Assembly: GCA_012656075.1 (NCBI GenBank)
Contig: JAAKBF010000079.1
Coordinates: 248,001-312,000, forward strand
Direction of reading: 5' to 3'
Length of the DNA: 64,000 bases
Origin: Phytophthora hibernalis
Lineage: Eukaryota > Oomycota > Peronosporomycetes > Peronosporales > Peronosporaceae
Position numbers and translations under genes: made by a program. A model generated the notes under the pieces. That model was not told where the DNA came from. It worked only from the letters and a program-made list of their open reading frames with translations, and did not search any database. This document shows, in pieces, positions 34,916 to 43,860 of the stretch. How positions within the stretch are numbered: position 1 is the stretch's first letter; every line of letters begins with the position of its first letter.

Positions 34916-34932
34916 GCAAATTGGACAATGCC
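34916..34932 (-). promoter_or_regulatory. Inr-FPR core promoter of ACOX-2
   Basis: Minus-strand GGCATTGTCCAATTTGC fits the oomycete initiator and CAATTT flanking element, 35 bp upstream of the 34881 ATG. It decides the start choice for this gene. Confidence 0.55.
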
Positions 34933-35819
34933 TCGACGCTGAGCAGGGCGGACGAGCTCATCCAAATGTTTACACGTCAAAAATGATGGTACTTCAAGTT
35001 GAAGCGGGAATGAAGCTCATACCGGTACATGAAGGTCATGACTGAGCACTAGGTGAACATGCGCAATAAATAATGAACAAAGGCAAATGCAAGTGTGAGT
35101 CGCCGGTGTAAGCGCCCACGACAAGCGAGGGAGGACCATATTTATCAGACCACGTACACCACCTACTTCTACCCATTCATACGTGCGTCAGTGGCGACCC
35201 GTTGATTCGGCATGACCGGTATTTGATCCTTCAGCTTTGCCCTCATTGCTCAATTTACCACAGCTTCCAAGTCTCCATCCGATGTTCGGGTACATTTCAG
35301 ACTACGCTTCCAAGATGGACATCGCTCTCGGCAATCTCGTCCAGCTGCTAGTGGAGGTGACACCGCTATCCGCTACCTTGCGTTGGGATATCCCAGACTT
35401 TGGTGTGCTCGTACCAGAATGGAGCGTCTAGGCGTTGCTCGTCTTTGCTCTGTAGCTTGACGAATCGATTGTAGATTCGTCATTCGCTCTCACTGCTTAG
35501 TGCCTCGTGCACCACAAGTTCAATAAAGTCTTAATGACCAACATGTCAAGTTGTATAATTCCTCATTTCAAGTGTACCACATCGTGGATACATCTAGCAA
35601 ACTAGCTAGCACCGATGAATATGTGGTGCGTGACGTGATAAAACGTTTTGCATGTTACTCGCCGGTTGTCTTTCGAAAAGTCATTCGACAACCAAGAATA
35701 TACAATAGTAACTTTTGTTGACGTACTCGTTGTTATATTTTATTTCCAATCACATAATTCTGTGAGGGACTGAATTACCGGTATCGTACTTTCGAATTTC
35801 TTAATTCTAAAAACTCAAG
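34933..35819. other. Intergenic region, no recognised gene
   Basis: A 64-codon plus-strand frame (35237-35431) has no recognisable domain. TACCGGTA palindromes lie at 35020 and 35776. Confidence 0.4.
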
Positions 35820-35821
35820 TA

Positions 35822-36090
35822 CACCGTTCACTCTAATTAGTCGTGCTTCGGATGTAGTCACGCTTCTGTACTTTTCGTGACACCACGGACGACAAAATTT
35901 TCCCGAAGAGTTCAAAAGAGCACAAAGACAGTGGATTTGAGCAGATCTCGCCGAGGCGAAGCCAATCATCATCTTACTTTCAAGAAAAATTTAATATTGT
36001 TGTCACAAGATCAATTCAAAAGTTCGACTTTCTCCGATAAAAATCGTACACCATAATTAGTCAGGGTCAGACTAATTAGAGTGAACGGTG
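35822..36090. mobile_element. Mariner-like MITE (269 bp, perfect 20-bp TIRs, TA duplication)
   Basis: The ends are perfect inverted repeats, CACCGTTCACTCTAATTAGT at 35822-35841 and its complement at 36071-36090. Both are flanked by TA (35820-35821 and 36091-36092), the Tc1/mariner target duplication. The minus strand has a short open frame ending near the left TIR, but no transposase motif is clear. This is probably a non-autonomous derivative. Confidence 0.8.
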
Positions 36091-36101
36091 TACTGTAGTA
36101 A

Positions 36102-36120
36102 GAGCACCTCCAGCGGTGGG
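36102..36120 (+). repeat. PIF/Harbinger-like terminal repeat
   Basis: GAGCACCTCCAGCGGTGGG preceded by TAA, the 3-bp TWA target of PIF/Harbinger elements. A near-identical terminus (GAGCATCTCCAGCGGTGGG after TTA) lies at 42006-42024. It is probably the left end of the Harbinger element that follows; the matching right end was not found. Confidence 0.5.
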
Positions 36121-36329
36121 CTCTAACGCTGTTTTTATCCTAAAAGTAGCGTGCTTAAGACCCAAAAGAGTCTTAACGTTCCCATCGGCTGGTCGTATAG
36201 TGATTTTTAACTTCACCGGGACCTATACATGTATTTTGGCGCGGTGGTCTTAAAATAAAACTCGAATCCCAAGAATCGTGACTTGATTTCAGTATTACGC
36301 AGAGGAACCGCCACCTGAACGGTTCAACC

Positions 36330-37159
36330 ATGGGAAAAGGGCGCGAATGGAGCGAAAGCGAAACAATCCAGCTTTGTTGGTCGTGGCTGGAGACGTCAGA
36401 GGACGCTGTAGTCGGTACTGGGCAGAAGAAGAAGTCGTTCGTGAGCCGATTGTATCAACACTGGCTGAAGAACAAGAGCGACGAGGACAAGGAAGATCGA
36501 TCGGAGATTGCCATCAACGGCCGATGTAAAAGATTGCAGCCCGAGGTGACGAAGTTCTGAGGGGTGTACGGCAAAGTGATAAGCAGGGAGCACTCTGGCT
36601 GGAGCGACGAGATGTATCTCGACGCTGCAATGAAGGTCTATGCTGAGCGACACAAGCACCCGTTTGAGTTTCTCGCAGCGTCGAAGGAGCTAAAGGACAT
36701 GCCCAAGTGGACCAGCAAAATCACAAATGACGGCGGCGCCAGAACCAAGCGCAAAGCTGGAGCAGAGGGCGACTTAACCAGACCGGGCGGACGTAAAGCA
36801 GTAAAAGCGGCTCAGCAACAATCGCGTGAGCTTTGTGGATCTGGTGATAAAGCTCATCTCCGCTTTGTCGCTGCAGCGGAAAAAAAGCAAACGTGATGGA
36901 GCAGCAATTGCAGTTGACGATATTCATGCAGGACTCGCACTGCGAGGAATCAATGGAGTTCTTTTCTCTGCAGCCAAAGGTGATTCTTGAGCAGCTACGG
37001 AAGAAACATGTAGAATCTACTGATGCGGATTCAACGACCAACGAAGAAGAGCTGGCGCGCCCATACCAGCCGGGTACATCGGTTCCAGCTGTGCCTGAAG
37101 CCAACAAGGAAAACACACCCAACGAAAACGACGAAGCGTTTACGAACGCGTTAGTTTAG
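36330..37159 (+). CDS. PIF/Harbinger accessory Myb/SANT-like (NAM-associated) protein, broken
   Basis: The ATG at 36330 gives GREWSESETIQLCWSWLETS, AVVGTGQKKKSFVSRLYQHW and INGRCKRLQPEVTKF, the trihelix/SANT DNA-binding domain of the second gene of Harbinger transposons. A TGA at 36558-36560 replaces the Cys codon expected in KFCGVYGKV. The same frame then continues HSGWSDEMYLDAAMKVYAER and FEFLAASKELKDMPKW to a Lys-rich linker. The frame shifts near 36893 into MEQQLQLTIFMQDSHCEESM and FFSLQPKVILEQLRKKH, ending at 37159. This protein normally helps the transposase bind the TIRs. One nonsense codon and one frameshift make this copy inactive as sequenced. Confidence 0.65.
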
Positions 37160-37295
37160 TACGCGTGCCACCATACCAACAGCAGAGGAGGCAAAAGCAC
37201 AGGATCAAGCTTTGGCCAACCTATTCCCGTTCACCAAATCGACGCCACACGTGCCCGATCAGGTCATTTTTTAACTCGTAGTGAAGTACATCGTC

Positions 37296-38503
37296 TTAAA
37301 TAGCGTTCAGTGCGTTTGTAAGCATCGTCACGGGGCACTCGTTTGCAGAAAATGTTCTTGCAGGACTCACCCAATTGTCTTCAAAAAGGTAGTCGTGGGT
37401 TAACGTGCTGAAGGGAAGTTCATCTTCGACAATCATATTGTGGAGTATGATGCAAGCCAGCATCACATCGTTCATAGCGTCCACTTTCCAGAGCTTGCAT
37501 AGTAGCGCTAAAATTCGAAAGCGCTGCTGTAGCACACAAAATGTCCGCTCAACATCTTTTCGGACTGCTTCTTGCTCGGCTGCATATCGCCTGCGTTTGT
37601 TGCCTTGTGGGGCACTAATACTGGACTGGAATATTGCCCAGGGCGGGTAAATCCCGTCTGTCAGGTAATAAGCATGGTCGTACGTGGCTCCATTAACCGT
37701 GAGCTTCACCTGGGGAAACACCATTCACGAAGTCGTTCAGCAACGGAGACCACTCAAGCACATTTAAATCATTGTTTGAGCCTGGCATTCCGTAGAATGC
37801 ATGCCAAATCCACAGTGACCGAGATGCTACCACCTCTAGAATTACTGTTGATATTTTCTCTTTGCCTTGGAAGGCACCTTGCCAAGCGGTGGGACAGTTC
37901 CTCCAACACCAATGCATACAATCCAGACTCCCGATCATTCCTGGATATCCACGTGCAGAATTCTCTGCTAACAAGCTCTCAAGATCATCTGAAGTTGGCT
38001 TTCGTAGATATTCTGGACCCAGCAAGCGAATTACGTTCTCGCAAAAACCTTGAGCGACTCTAGCACAGTAGACTCTCCCATGCGTATCAGCTCGTCCAGT
38101 TGGTCCGCAGAAGCACCATACGCAAGCATGCGCAGTGCACACGTCACCTTTGCTCCGGAAGAAACCCCAGTCGTCCGGTTGCATCTGGACGCTAAACAAA
38201 GTAATCGCACTCATCGTCGTCGACAAGTACGGTGACAACGGTCTCGAAGAGACTGCGGCGCATACGCAATCGCCTGCGGAAATCATCTGAACGTGCTCAG
38301 CAAAGTAAATGTTAGAAAATGCACAATGGAAGATGCAAGTGCACTAACATTGTACGTACGAGCGTCGTATGTAGGAGTTTCTCTAAAGTAATCTTTCAGC
38401 AAGCGCTCCCCCAAATCTCGCGTTCGCGCTCCTTGTTTGCTCTTCTGCCTTCGACAGAGCCTCCATGCTTGCGCTTGGTTTTATTGGTGTCGTCCTTTGC
38501 CAT
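37296..38503 (-). mobile_element. PIF/Harbinger DDE transposase (frameshifted)
   Basis: The minus-strand start is the ATG at 38503 (MAKDDTNKTKRKHGG, basic), followed by ERLLKDYFRETPTYDARTY. The body carries FCENVIRLLGPEYLRKPTSD and GYPGMIGSLDCMHWCWRNCP (first Asp), then GKEKISTVILEVVASRSLWI and HAFYGMPGSNNDLNVLE (second Asp). The final part has YYLTDGIYPPWAIFQSSI, then QEAVRKDVERTFCVLQQRFR with the catalytic Glu and MLACIILHNMIVEDE, matching DDE_Tnp_4/Harbinger proteins. Frame changes lie near 38300-38200 and 37710. It is convergent with its accessory gene at 36330. Catalytic residues remain, but the frame is broken. Confidence 0.8.
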
Positions 38504-40841
38504 GTAGATGATGGTCGCAAAGGGGGAAACTGCTGTCTGGGTTCTCATCGAAGTACGACTGCCTGGTTCCAGGTTGTTCGGAAAGCCAGCGTTGACGTAG
38601 GGACCTCCTGCACGGCTCCGCAGCCAGTTTTCGGCGGCCTAATCATGTCCAGGTTGGTCTTGACCAGCTTGCTTTCGTGCAAACTGTGCTGCATCGGCAG
38701 ATACTTCAGCTCCATAATCGCCAGCGTACGCCCAAAATCCGCGGTGGCAACGCATCTTCACCTGGCTTGGCTCCTAGGTAGTAAGTTATGTTGTGGGGCT
38801 GAGAGGCTTTGAACCAGTATCACTACAAATCATTGGCTAAAATACGAATACCGCTAATCTCCCCCGGTCATCAGCTGCGTCAAATCGACCAAAGACCAGG
38901 CCCAGGTCCCAGTGTGTGGCAGGGACGATAACCTCTCATTATCGCCGCGATCAAAGTTGCCGATATAGCCGGCACGAAACTTGCCAAGTACAGCGCATCA
39001 AAAGTGTCGACTGTGAGTAAAACATTCCCCGGAACTACATGTATATCCTCCTTGTGCGCTGGAACATACGCAAAAAGATTCTCGTCATGAACATTTTGAG
39101 AACGGGAAGGATCGCAAACGCGGGCAGCTCAAAACTATGTAGTATGAGTGACCACCCTGAAGAGAGTCTCATACGCAGGGTACGAAGCAGCTAAGAAGCC
39201 TAGCCGCATTGTATAGGGTGCCGTGATCTGGCCTGGGAACGCGCGATCCTAAGTAGTAAGTTAAATTTCTTCGTGCCCGGTTGCGTGTTACTTAAAAAGC
39301 GAAAGGGCTATCCGCGTACTGTCTAGAAAGAGCTCTATACGATACATGTACCAGTATTGCCACAACGACCAAATCCAAGATAAACGTGTACAAGTAAATG
39401 ATCTTCTGTATTATCCGAGTTTAAGAACGATTCATTCGAGAGTCTTTGTCGTGCTAACGAAAAATGTAAACTGCTGTTGACCACTGTAACCACCTATAAT
39501 TCCCAGGCATTAGCTATCGTGCCCTTGGGGAACTCAAAATCGAGCGGAACACGGTGAAGAGATCCATTGTACGTGAAGACAGGATTCTCGGGTGGATCAG
39601 TCCAGGTACTGTCTCCAATGTAGTCTGCAAACCTGACCGTGCCGACTGTAGAAAATTGGTATCATTTATTTGTGTGGCTTTATAAGTACAGTATACACTC
39701 CCTTAAGTTCGATCCAACAACCGTCCAACGAATTCGTACTACACGTAATATGAGTATATCAGTGATCCGATTTTCTGCTCAAAAGGCATACTTGCCAAAA
39801 CTCAGAAAATCAACTACAGTAACAGCTCAACAGCTCATCTCCAAATCTAATAAACCCTCAAGAACTGACAAAATTACATGTCAATTTCTGCTTTTGGTCT
39901 GATTCCTCTCATAATGCAACTTCAACTTGCTAACCTTAGAGATCCCGACATTGACATGAGCCAAACTCACTCCAATCACTAATAAATAGCGCGAACTAGT
40001 CAAAAAGCCGCGTGTTGCCTGTGGCGTGCTAGTTCAACGCTCACGCAACATCTTTGAAAATTGCGTTTAATTATAACAATAGGAGCCGGCACTCCACCAG
40101 CAGTGGCTGCATCGCTACGCCGACCGCCAAGCCGGCTAGATCGTCTTCGAGGAATCACACGTGCAGACATGACCAGCTCCTTTTAAAGAACGCCAGTCCA
40201 CCTTCTAGCATCTGACCAAAACGTCTTCAACTGGGACTCTGTGGAGAACATCCACCACCAACGGCAACCTCGGAGTTAGGTGGACCGCCACAAGTACCGG
40301 TAGGCGCCTTCTAAGCGAAGTAGGAAGCTACTCAACTAATATTATACTTCCTCTGTCAACCTTTCACTATGAAACCAAAGTATACTTCACCATTCGTCTA
40401 ACCTGCGCTAGCCCACCACAACTTCACTCTTCTCTAATATTTACAATATTTACTTCGAAGTAGCTATGAAGCTACACACCCAGGAGCTTACTAGCGCGAG
40501 TGAAGGCATCAGATTCGACACGGCTAAGCACTATTTCTGCGAGACTTTAGCCTCCGCAAACGCCAAGAAAACGCTGAAAAGCCTTGAAAATGAAGATACC
40601 GGTACGCGTTTAATTAAAGCAATGCACTTACCATTTCACTTGACATGTGAATTTCAGAGCTCATCCGGGCGCTAGCGCACGGCCTTGTATGTATCACCAA
40701 CCAATCAAATCAAACCTTCAACTTTCAACTGAGGGTCTCGCTGATCCCCATCGGTCTCCAGAACGCTTTATTACCGGAAGGTTAGAGTTGAAAAAGACGG
40801 AACGCGAAGGTTTGATCTTATTGGCTGCTCAAACATACTTT
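38504..40841. other. Gene-poor stretch with repeat debris
   Basis: A membrane-protein-family fragment lies at 38935-39206 (listed separately). At about 39480-39645 on the minus strand a short phase reads TVRFADYIGDSTWTDPPENP and HRVPLDFEFPKGT before a stop, a coding remnant of unknown origin. A 69-codon frame (40466-40675) and TACCGGTA palindromes at 40295 and 40597 are the only other items. No intact gene is seen. Confidence 0.45.
38935..39206 (-). repeat. Fragment of a multicopy membrane-protein family (dispersed copy A)
   Basis: This segment closely matches 55790-56036, for example in AGCGCATCAAAA.TGTCGAC and GAAGAGAG.CTCATACGCAGG. It covers one membrane-rich portion only and ends abruptly at 39206. 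It is a truncated duplicate. Confidence 0.75.
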
Positions 40842-41750
40842 CCAACCGTGATAACCACTAATATCGTGAAAATAACTGTGAAGAGGGAAATTACTACGTA
40901 CGTAGTACTTCAAGTACTGAAAATGGGATGGGGATACCCAGACTCTCGCGACCACGATGCCTGCGAAGATGAATTGATGCCTGGATATCTACAACAACAA
41001 CAAAATTAAAACGCACGCTCGTAATGGCCCCGGAGTGGTTGATCATCGTAAGCTGTGGCGCCGGCGTGGTCAAATCGCTGGCACCGTCGTTAAGCTGTGG
41101 CGCCGGCGCGGTCAAATCGCCGGCACCTGTACCAGTATCAATGGAGACTGCCTAACTATATATGCAAATAAGGATGTTTTTTCTTGTTGGACCTCGGTCC
41201 AACAAAATCGTGACTATTGTGGCCTGACTTGATGGATAGTAATATAAATTTCAGAGAACTTACTTTCTAACCGTGATAACCACGAATAGTGGAATTCTTG
41301 CGCCTTGTGCTCGGTGCTCGAGCTTTCCAGCAAATAGTGGAGCGACGTGTGCAACTACGCAGCTTGGCTTACTTTTTCGATGAATCTACCGCCAACGCTG
41401 CCAACCGCTGTCTTGGGGTCAGTCCTGGAACATCAAGCCATGGCTCAATGATTTTTCCTGTAAAAATCCCATTTCTATCCCTCTTAGCCCCACAGGAAGC
41501 CAAACCTTGTAGTTAGCTTTCCACCCATCCGACGGATCTTGAAGTGGAATATTTTCCTGGCATAGCACGACCGCTGTTGTTACCAGTGGTGGGATCACTA
41601 TCACTACCATCACACGAATCAATGATGTGTTTCTGGTGTACTCTTTCAGAGCTCGATTGAATATTTACCTCCGTACTGGGTAATTTGAACAGCGCACCAC
41701 GCGTCCTTCAATTTTCCCCATGGCTTCTTCAGTGACTTATTCCAGCTTTC
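40842..41750 (-). repeat. Rearranged fragment of the same membrane-protein family (copy B)
   Basis: Blocks matching 56100-56650 are present in altered order. 40880-40975 and 41377-41750 keep the orientation of copy C, while 41290-41376 matches 56046-56130 in reverse complement. The minus strand still reads VMVVIVIPPLVTTAVVLCQ and IPLQDPSDGWKANY. A 23-bp insertion (about 40896-40918) and a two-copy 42-bp repeat lie between the blocks. Confidence 0.65.
41050..41133 (+). repeat. Two-copy 42-bp tandem repeat
   Basis: AAGCTGTGGCGCCGGCG starts at 41050 and again at 41092, and the copies differ at a few positions. In the plus frame this encodes two 14-residue units starting KLWRRRGQIAGT. It lies within rearranged repeat debris. 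Confidence 0.75.
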
Positions 41751-41873
41751 GTTGATTGTCGTGGACGAGTCGACTTGGGTTCTTTTGTTTTGTTTTTCCC
41801 TTGCATATGGTCCGGTAGTTAAAGGGAAAATGTTTTAATATCGCGTGGTGTATGCCTTGGCATCTCAATTTTT

Positions 41874-41907
41874 ATTACATCAAGATTTTTAAAAATCTTG
41901 ATGTAAT
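41874..41907. repeat. 34-bp perfect palindrome
   Basis: ATTACATCAAGATTTTT directly abuts its exact reverse complement AAAAATCTTGATGTAAT with no spacer. Non-coding, AT-rich surroundings. Confidence 0.9.
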
Positions 41908-42005
41908 TTAAGAAATACTAATACAAGTATTAATACTGGTAGTACGTGTACTGGTATTAAGTTAATTTATGCTATCCGTAAAAGGTATTTTTAAGTAAGT
42001 ACTTA

Positions 42006-42024
42006 GAGCATCTCCAGCGGTGGG
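42006..42024 (+). repeat. Second PIF/Harbinger-like terminal repeat
   Basis: GAGCATCTCCAGCGGTGGG preceded by TTA, near-identical to 36102-36120. It lies 156 bp before the two-exon gene at 42180, which may therefore belong to, or have been captured beside, a second Harbinger-type element. Confidence 0.5.
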
Positions 42025-42179
42025 ACTTATCCCAAAGACTTAACAGGCCGTTTAAGGTCTCAAACTTTAAGATAAGTCGGCGCTGAGGTGGCCTACTCCC
42101 ACCGGGACGAACTGTGCGGAGTCTTATATATATTCTTGACCAATCACGTTAACTTCCACTCTTGTCACGAAAAGCAACA

Positions 42180-43005
42180 ATGGAGTGGAGCTACGCGACA
42201 GTTTGCGGCGAGTTCGACGACTCGGACGAGGTATATATAAAGATCGCAGTCGCTATCCGAGAATGATCTCGAACGCCCTTAGGTTCTCCAAAATAGCGTC
42301 GCTGTTGCGCAACCTACGATTCCCATGTCGAGCGACCCATCCACCAAAGAGCAAGTCAGTGGCTTTGTGAAGCAGCGCAGTGAGCTGATGCAGGCAGCGC
42401 TCGTCGCCGAAACAACGGCAATGGCATTAGCCTCGAGAAGCAATGATATTAGACAAGTTGCTGCCTGTTCGGCTGCCGTAGTGGAATGTATGGGTGGGCA
42501 AATTGCTGTGATGGTACCAGCATTTATTAGAGCTTCGGTTTTGCGCGTGATATCGCATGCAGTGATGTATCTAAAAGGCTCGGCGACACAAATGCTCATG
42601 CACTCTGACGATGAAGCAGTTGAGGCGCTGCACCAGACGCAGGCCTGCGTTAACGACGCTAACGCATCTCTGGACAAGTACGTACGAGATGTTTTGGAAA
42701 TTGGCCCTATATTTGCAGACATGTATAGCCGCAGAGAACACTATACGGCCGTGACAACAAATCGTTTGAAGCGCTTGTATTGGATGAAAGAAACGAGACC
42801 AGAGGAGCTATCACAGGAAGTTGAAGGTTCACATGCAAGTACTACAACGCCCTTAATCACCCTGGCGAATTTAGCTGCACAGTGTCGATCGGAGACAACC
42901 ACAGTGGTGGGAGCTGCACCTGCCGTTACAGATACAGATGCAGAGTCGGTTAGGGCATCAACTCAAGTCCCTGAACAAGATCCACTAAGCACCGACGCAA
43001 GCTGA
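42180..43005 (+). CDS. Unrecognised two-exon protein (257 aa)
   Basis: Exon 1 (42180-42230) reads MEWSYATVCGEFDDSDE. A 52-bp intron (42231-42282, GTATAT to TTAG) leads in phase to VLQNSVAVAQPTIP and then an uninterrupted 228-codon stretch to TGA at 43003-43005. The protein is mainly helical, with Ala-rich amphipathic segments (AALVAETTAMALASRS, SAAVVECMGGQIAVMVPAF) and a Ser/Thr-rich tail. There is no signal peptide, and the moderately hydrophobic stretch at GGQIAVMVPAFIRASVLRVI is too short to call a membrane span. I recognise no domain. The intact frame is notable inside a decayed transposon island. It could be an accessory ORF of a Harbinger-type element whose end lies at 42006, or a lineage-specific host gene. 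The intron is inferred; a 226-residue protein from the ATG at 42325 is the alternative. Confidence 0.5.
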
Positions 43006-43575
43006 TTCGTCCTTCCCCGCCACTCATTACGTTCTTCATTTCGAAGCACATTGCTACTGATATGCCTGGGACAATATAGGCGAAGTTCGCGGAGTGGACT
43101 TCTGGAGGTTTTAACGCCACCAAAGCGTCTGCGTACCGTTCTCACCTTTATAGAGAACTCATGCCAAAGTGAGGAAAGTGTGAAACACAAGGCGAAACTA
43201 ATGCAGCAAAATTGAAACATTGTTAATCCATTTTTTGTAGTGTAATCTGGCCTACAGAAGCAAAACACTACCGGAATGCTATATTGCGGTACCGCACTGA
43301 CATACTGCGTTACCGCACTGTCATACAGCGGTAGTTACCGCACTGGCTTACTGCGGTACCGCACTGTCATACTGCGGTGAATGATTCCAAATTCCAAATG
43401 TACTTTATGTAAACCGGTCGTACAGAGATAACACTGTGATAAGATATTCCCCTAGTCAACGTCACCGCCCCTGCATCATCAGCTGATCCACTGTGTCATC
43501 TGCTACCTGCCGCTGTCATCCTACAGCGTCCTCTACAGCAAACATCCCGACCGCTCCGTGTATTAGTTCCTGCAC
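43006..43575. other. Intergenic stretch with a tandem repeat
   Basis: No gene is seen. The 43279-43379 repeat is listed separately. Confidence 0.45.
43279..43379. repeat. Tandem repeat of about 21-25 bp carrying TGCGGTACCGCA palindromes
   Basis: About 4.5 copies of a unit like ATACTGCGGTACCGCACTGTC. Each is centred on a GGTACC palindrome and varies by substitutions and a 4-bp insertion in the third unit. Confidence 0.75.
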
Positions 43576-43579
43576 ACCG

Positions 43580-43860
43580 CCACTTGCAGGTAAAACGCGC
43601 CACTCTTGTAGTAGCTTCTTCCGCTCGTTGGGTTGCCCAACGGAGAGAACGACGACGGCTACTGCATCCACAGACTCAAGTTTGCGATCACGGCGCGCCC
43701 GTCGCGCTGCAGGATGTTTTCGAAGCTCATATCTCGAAGAATGAAGTTGTATCTGTACAGAAAGCACAGGCCGGACAGTTCGTCCACCCTGTAGACGTGC
43801 GCCACACTCCCCAGGCGTTTCGACCCGTCCACGCCGTTGAACAGCTGCCCGTTAAATGGG
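43580..43860 (-). pseudogene. Protein-kinase-like fragment
   Basis: The minus-strand phase has QLFNGVDGSKRLGSVAHVYR, FILRDMSFENILQRDGRAVI, NLSLWMQ and a PLGNPTS segment. The RDMSFEN..L piece resembles the catalytic loop HRDLSLENVL, and the order resembles kinase subdomains VIb-VIII. There is a stop after LWMQ, the DFG is replaced by an unrelated NLS-like triplet, and no N-lobe is found. Remnant at best. Confidence 0.35.

Noticed and set aside
38800..38870. tRNA-like B box (GGTTCAAAGCC) on the minus strand
   Set aside because: No T-stem pairing, no A box at proper spacing and no cloverleaf could be drawn.
40080..40320. Retrotransposon integrase-like words (QQWLHRYADRQAG)
   Set aside because: Too short and interrupted by stops; no reverse transcriptase or LTR nearby.
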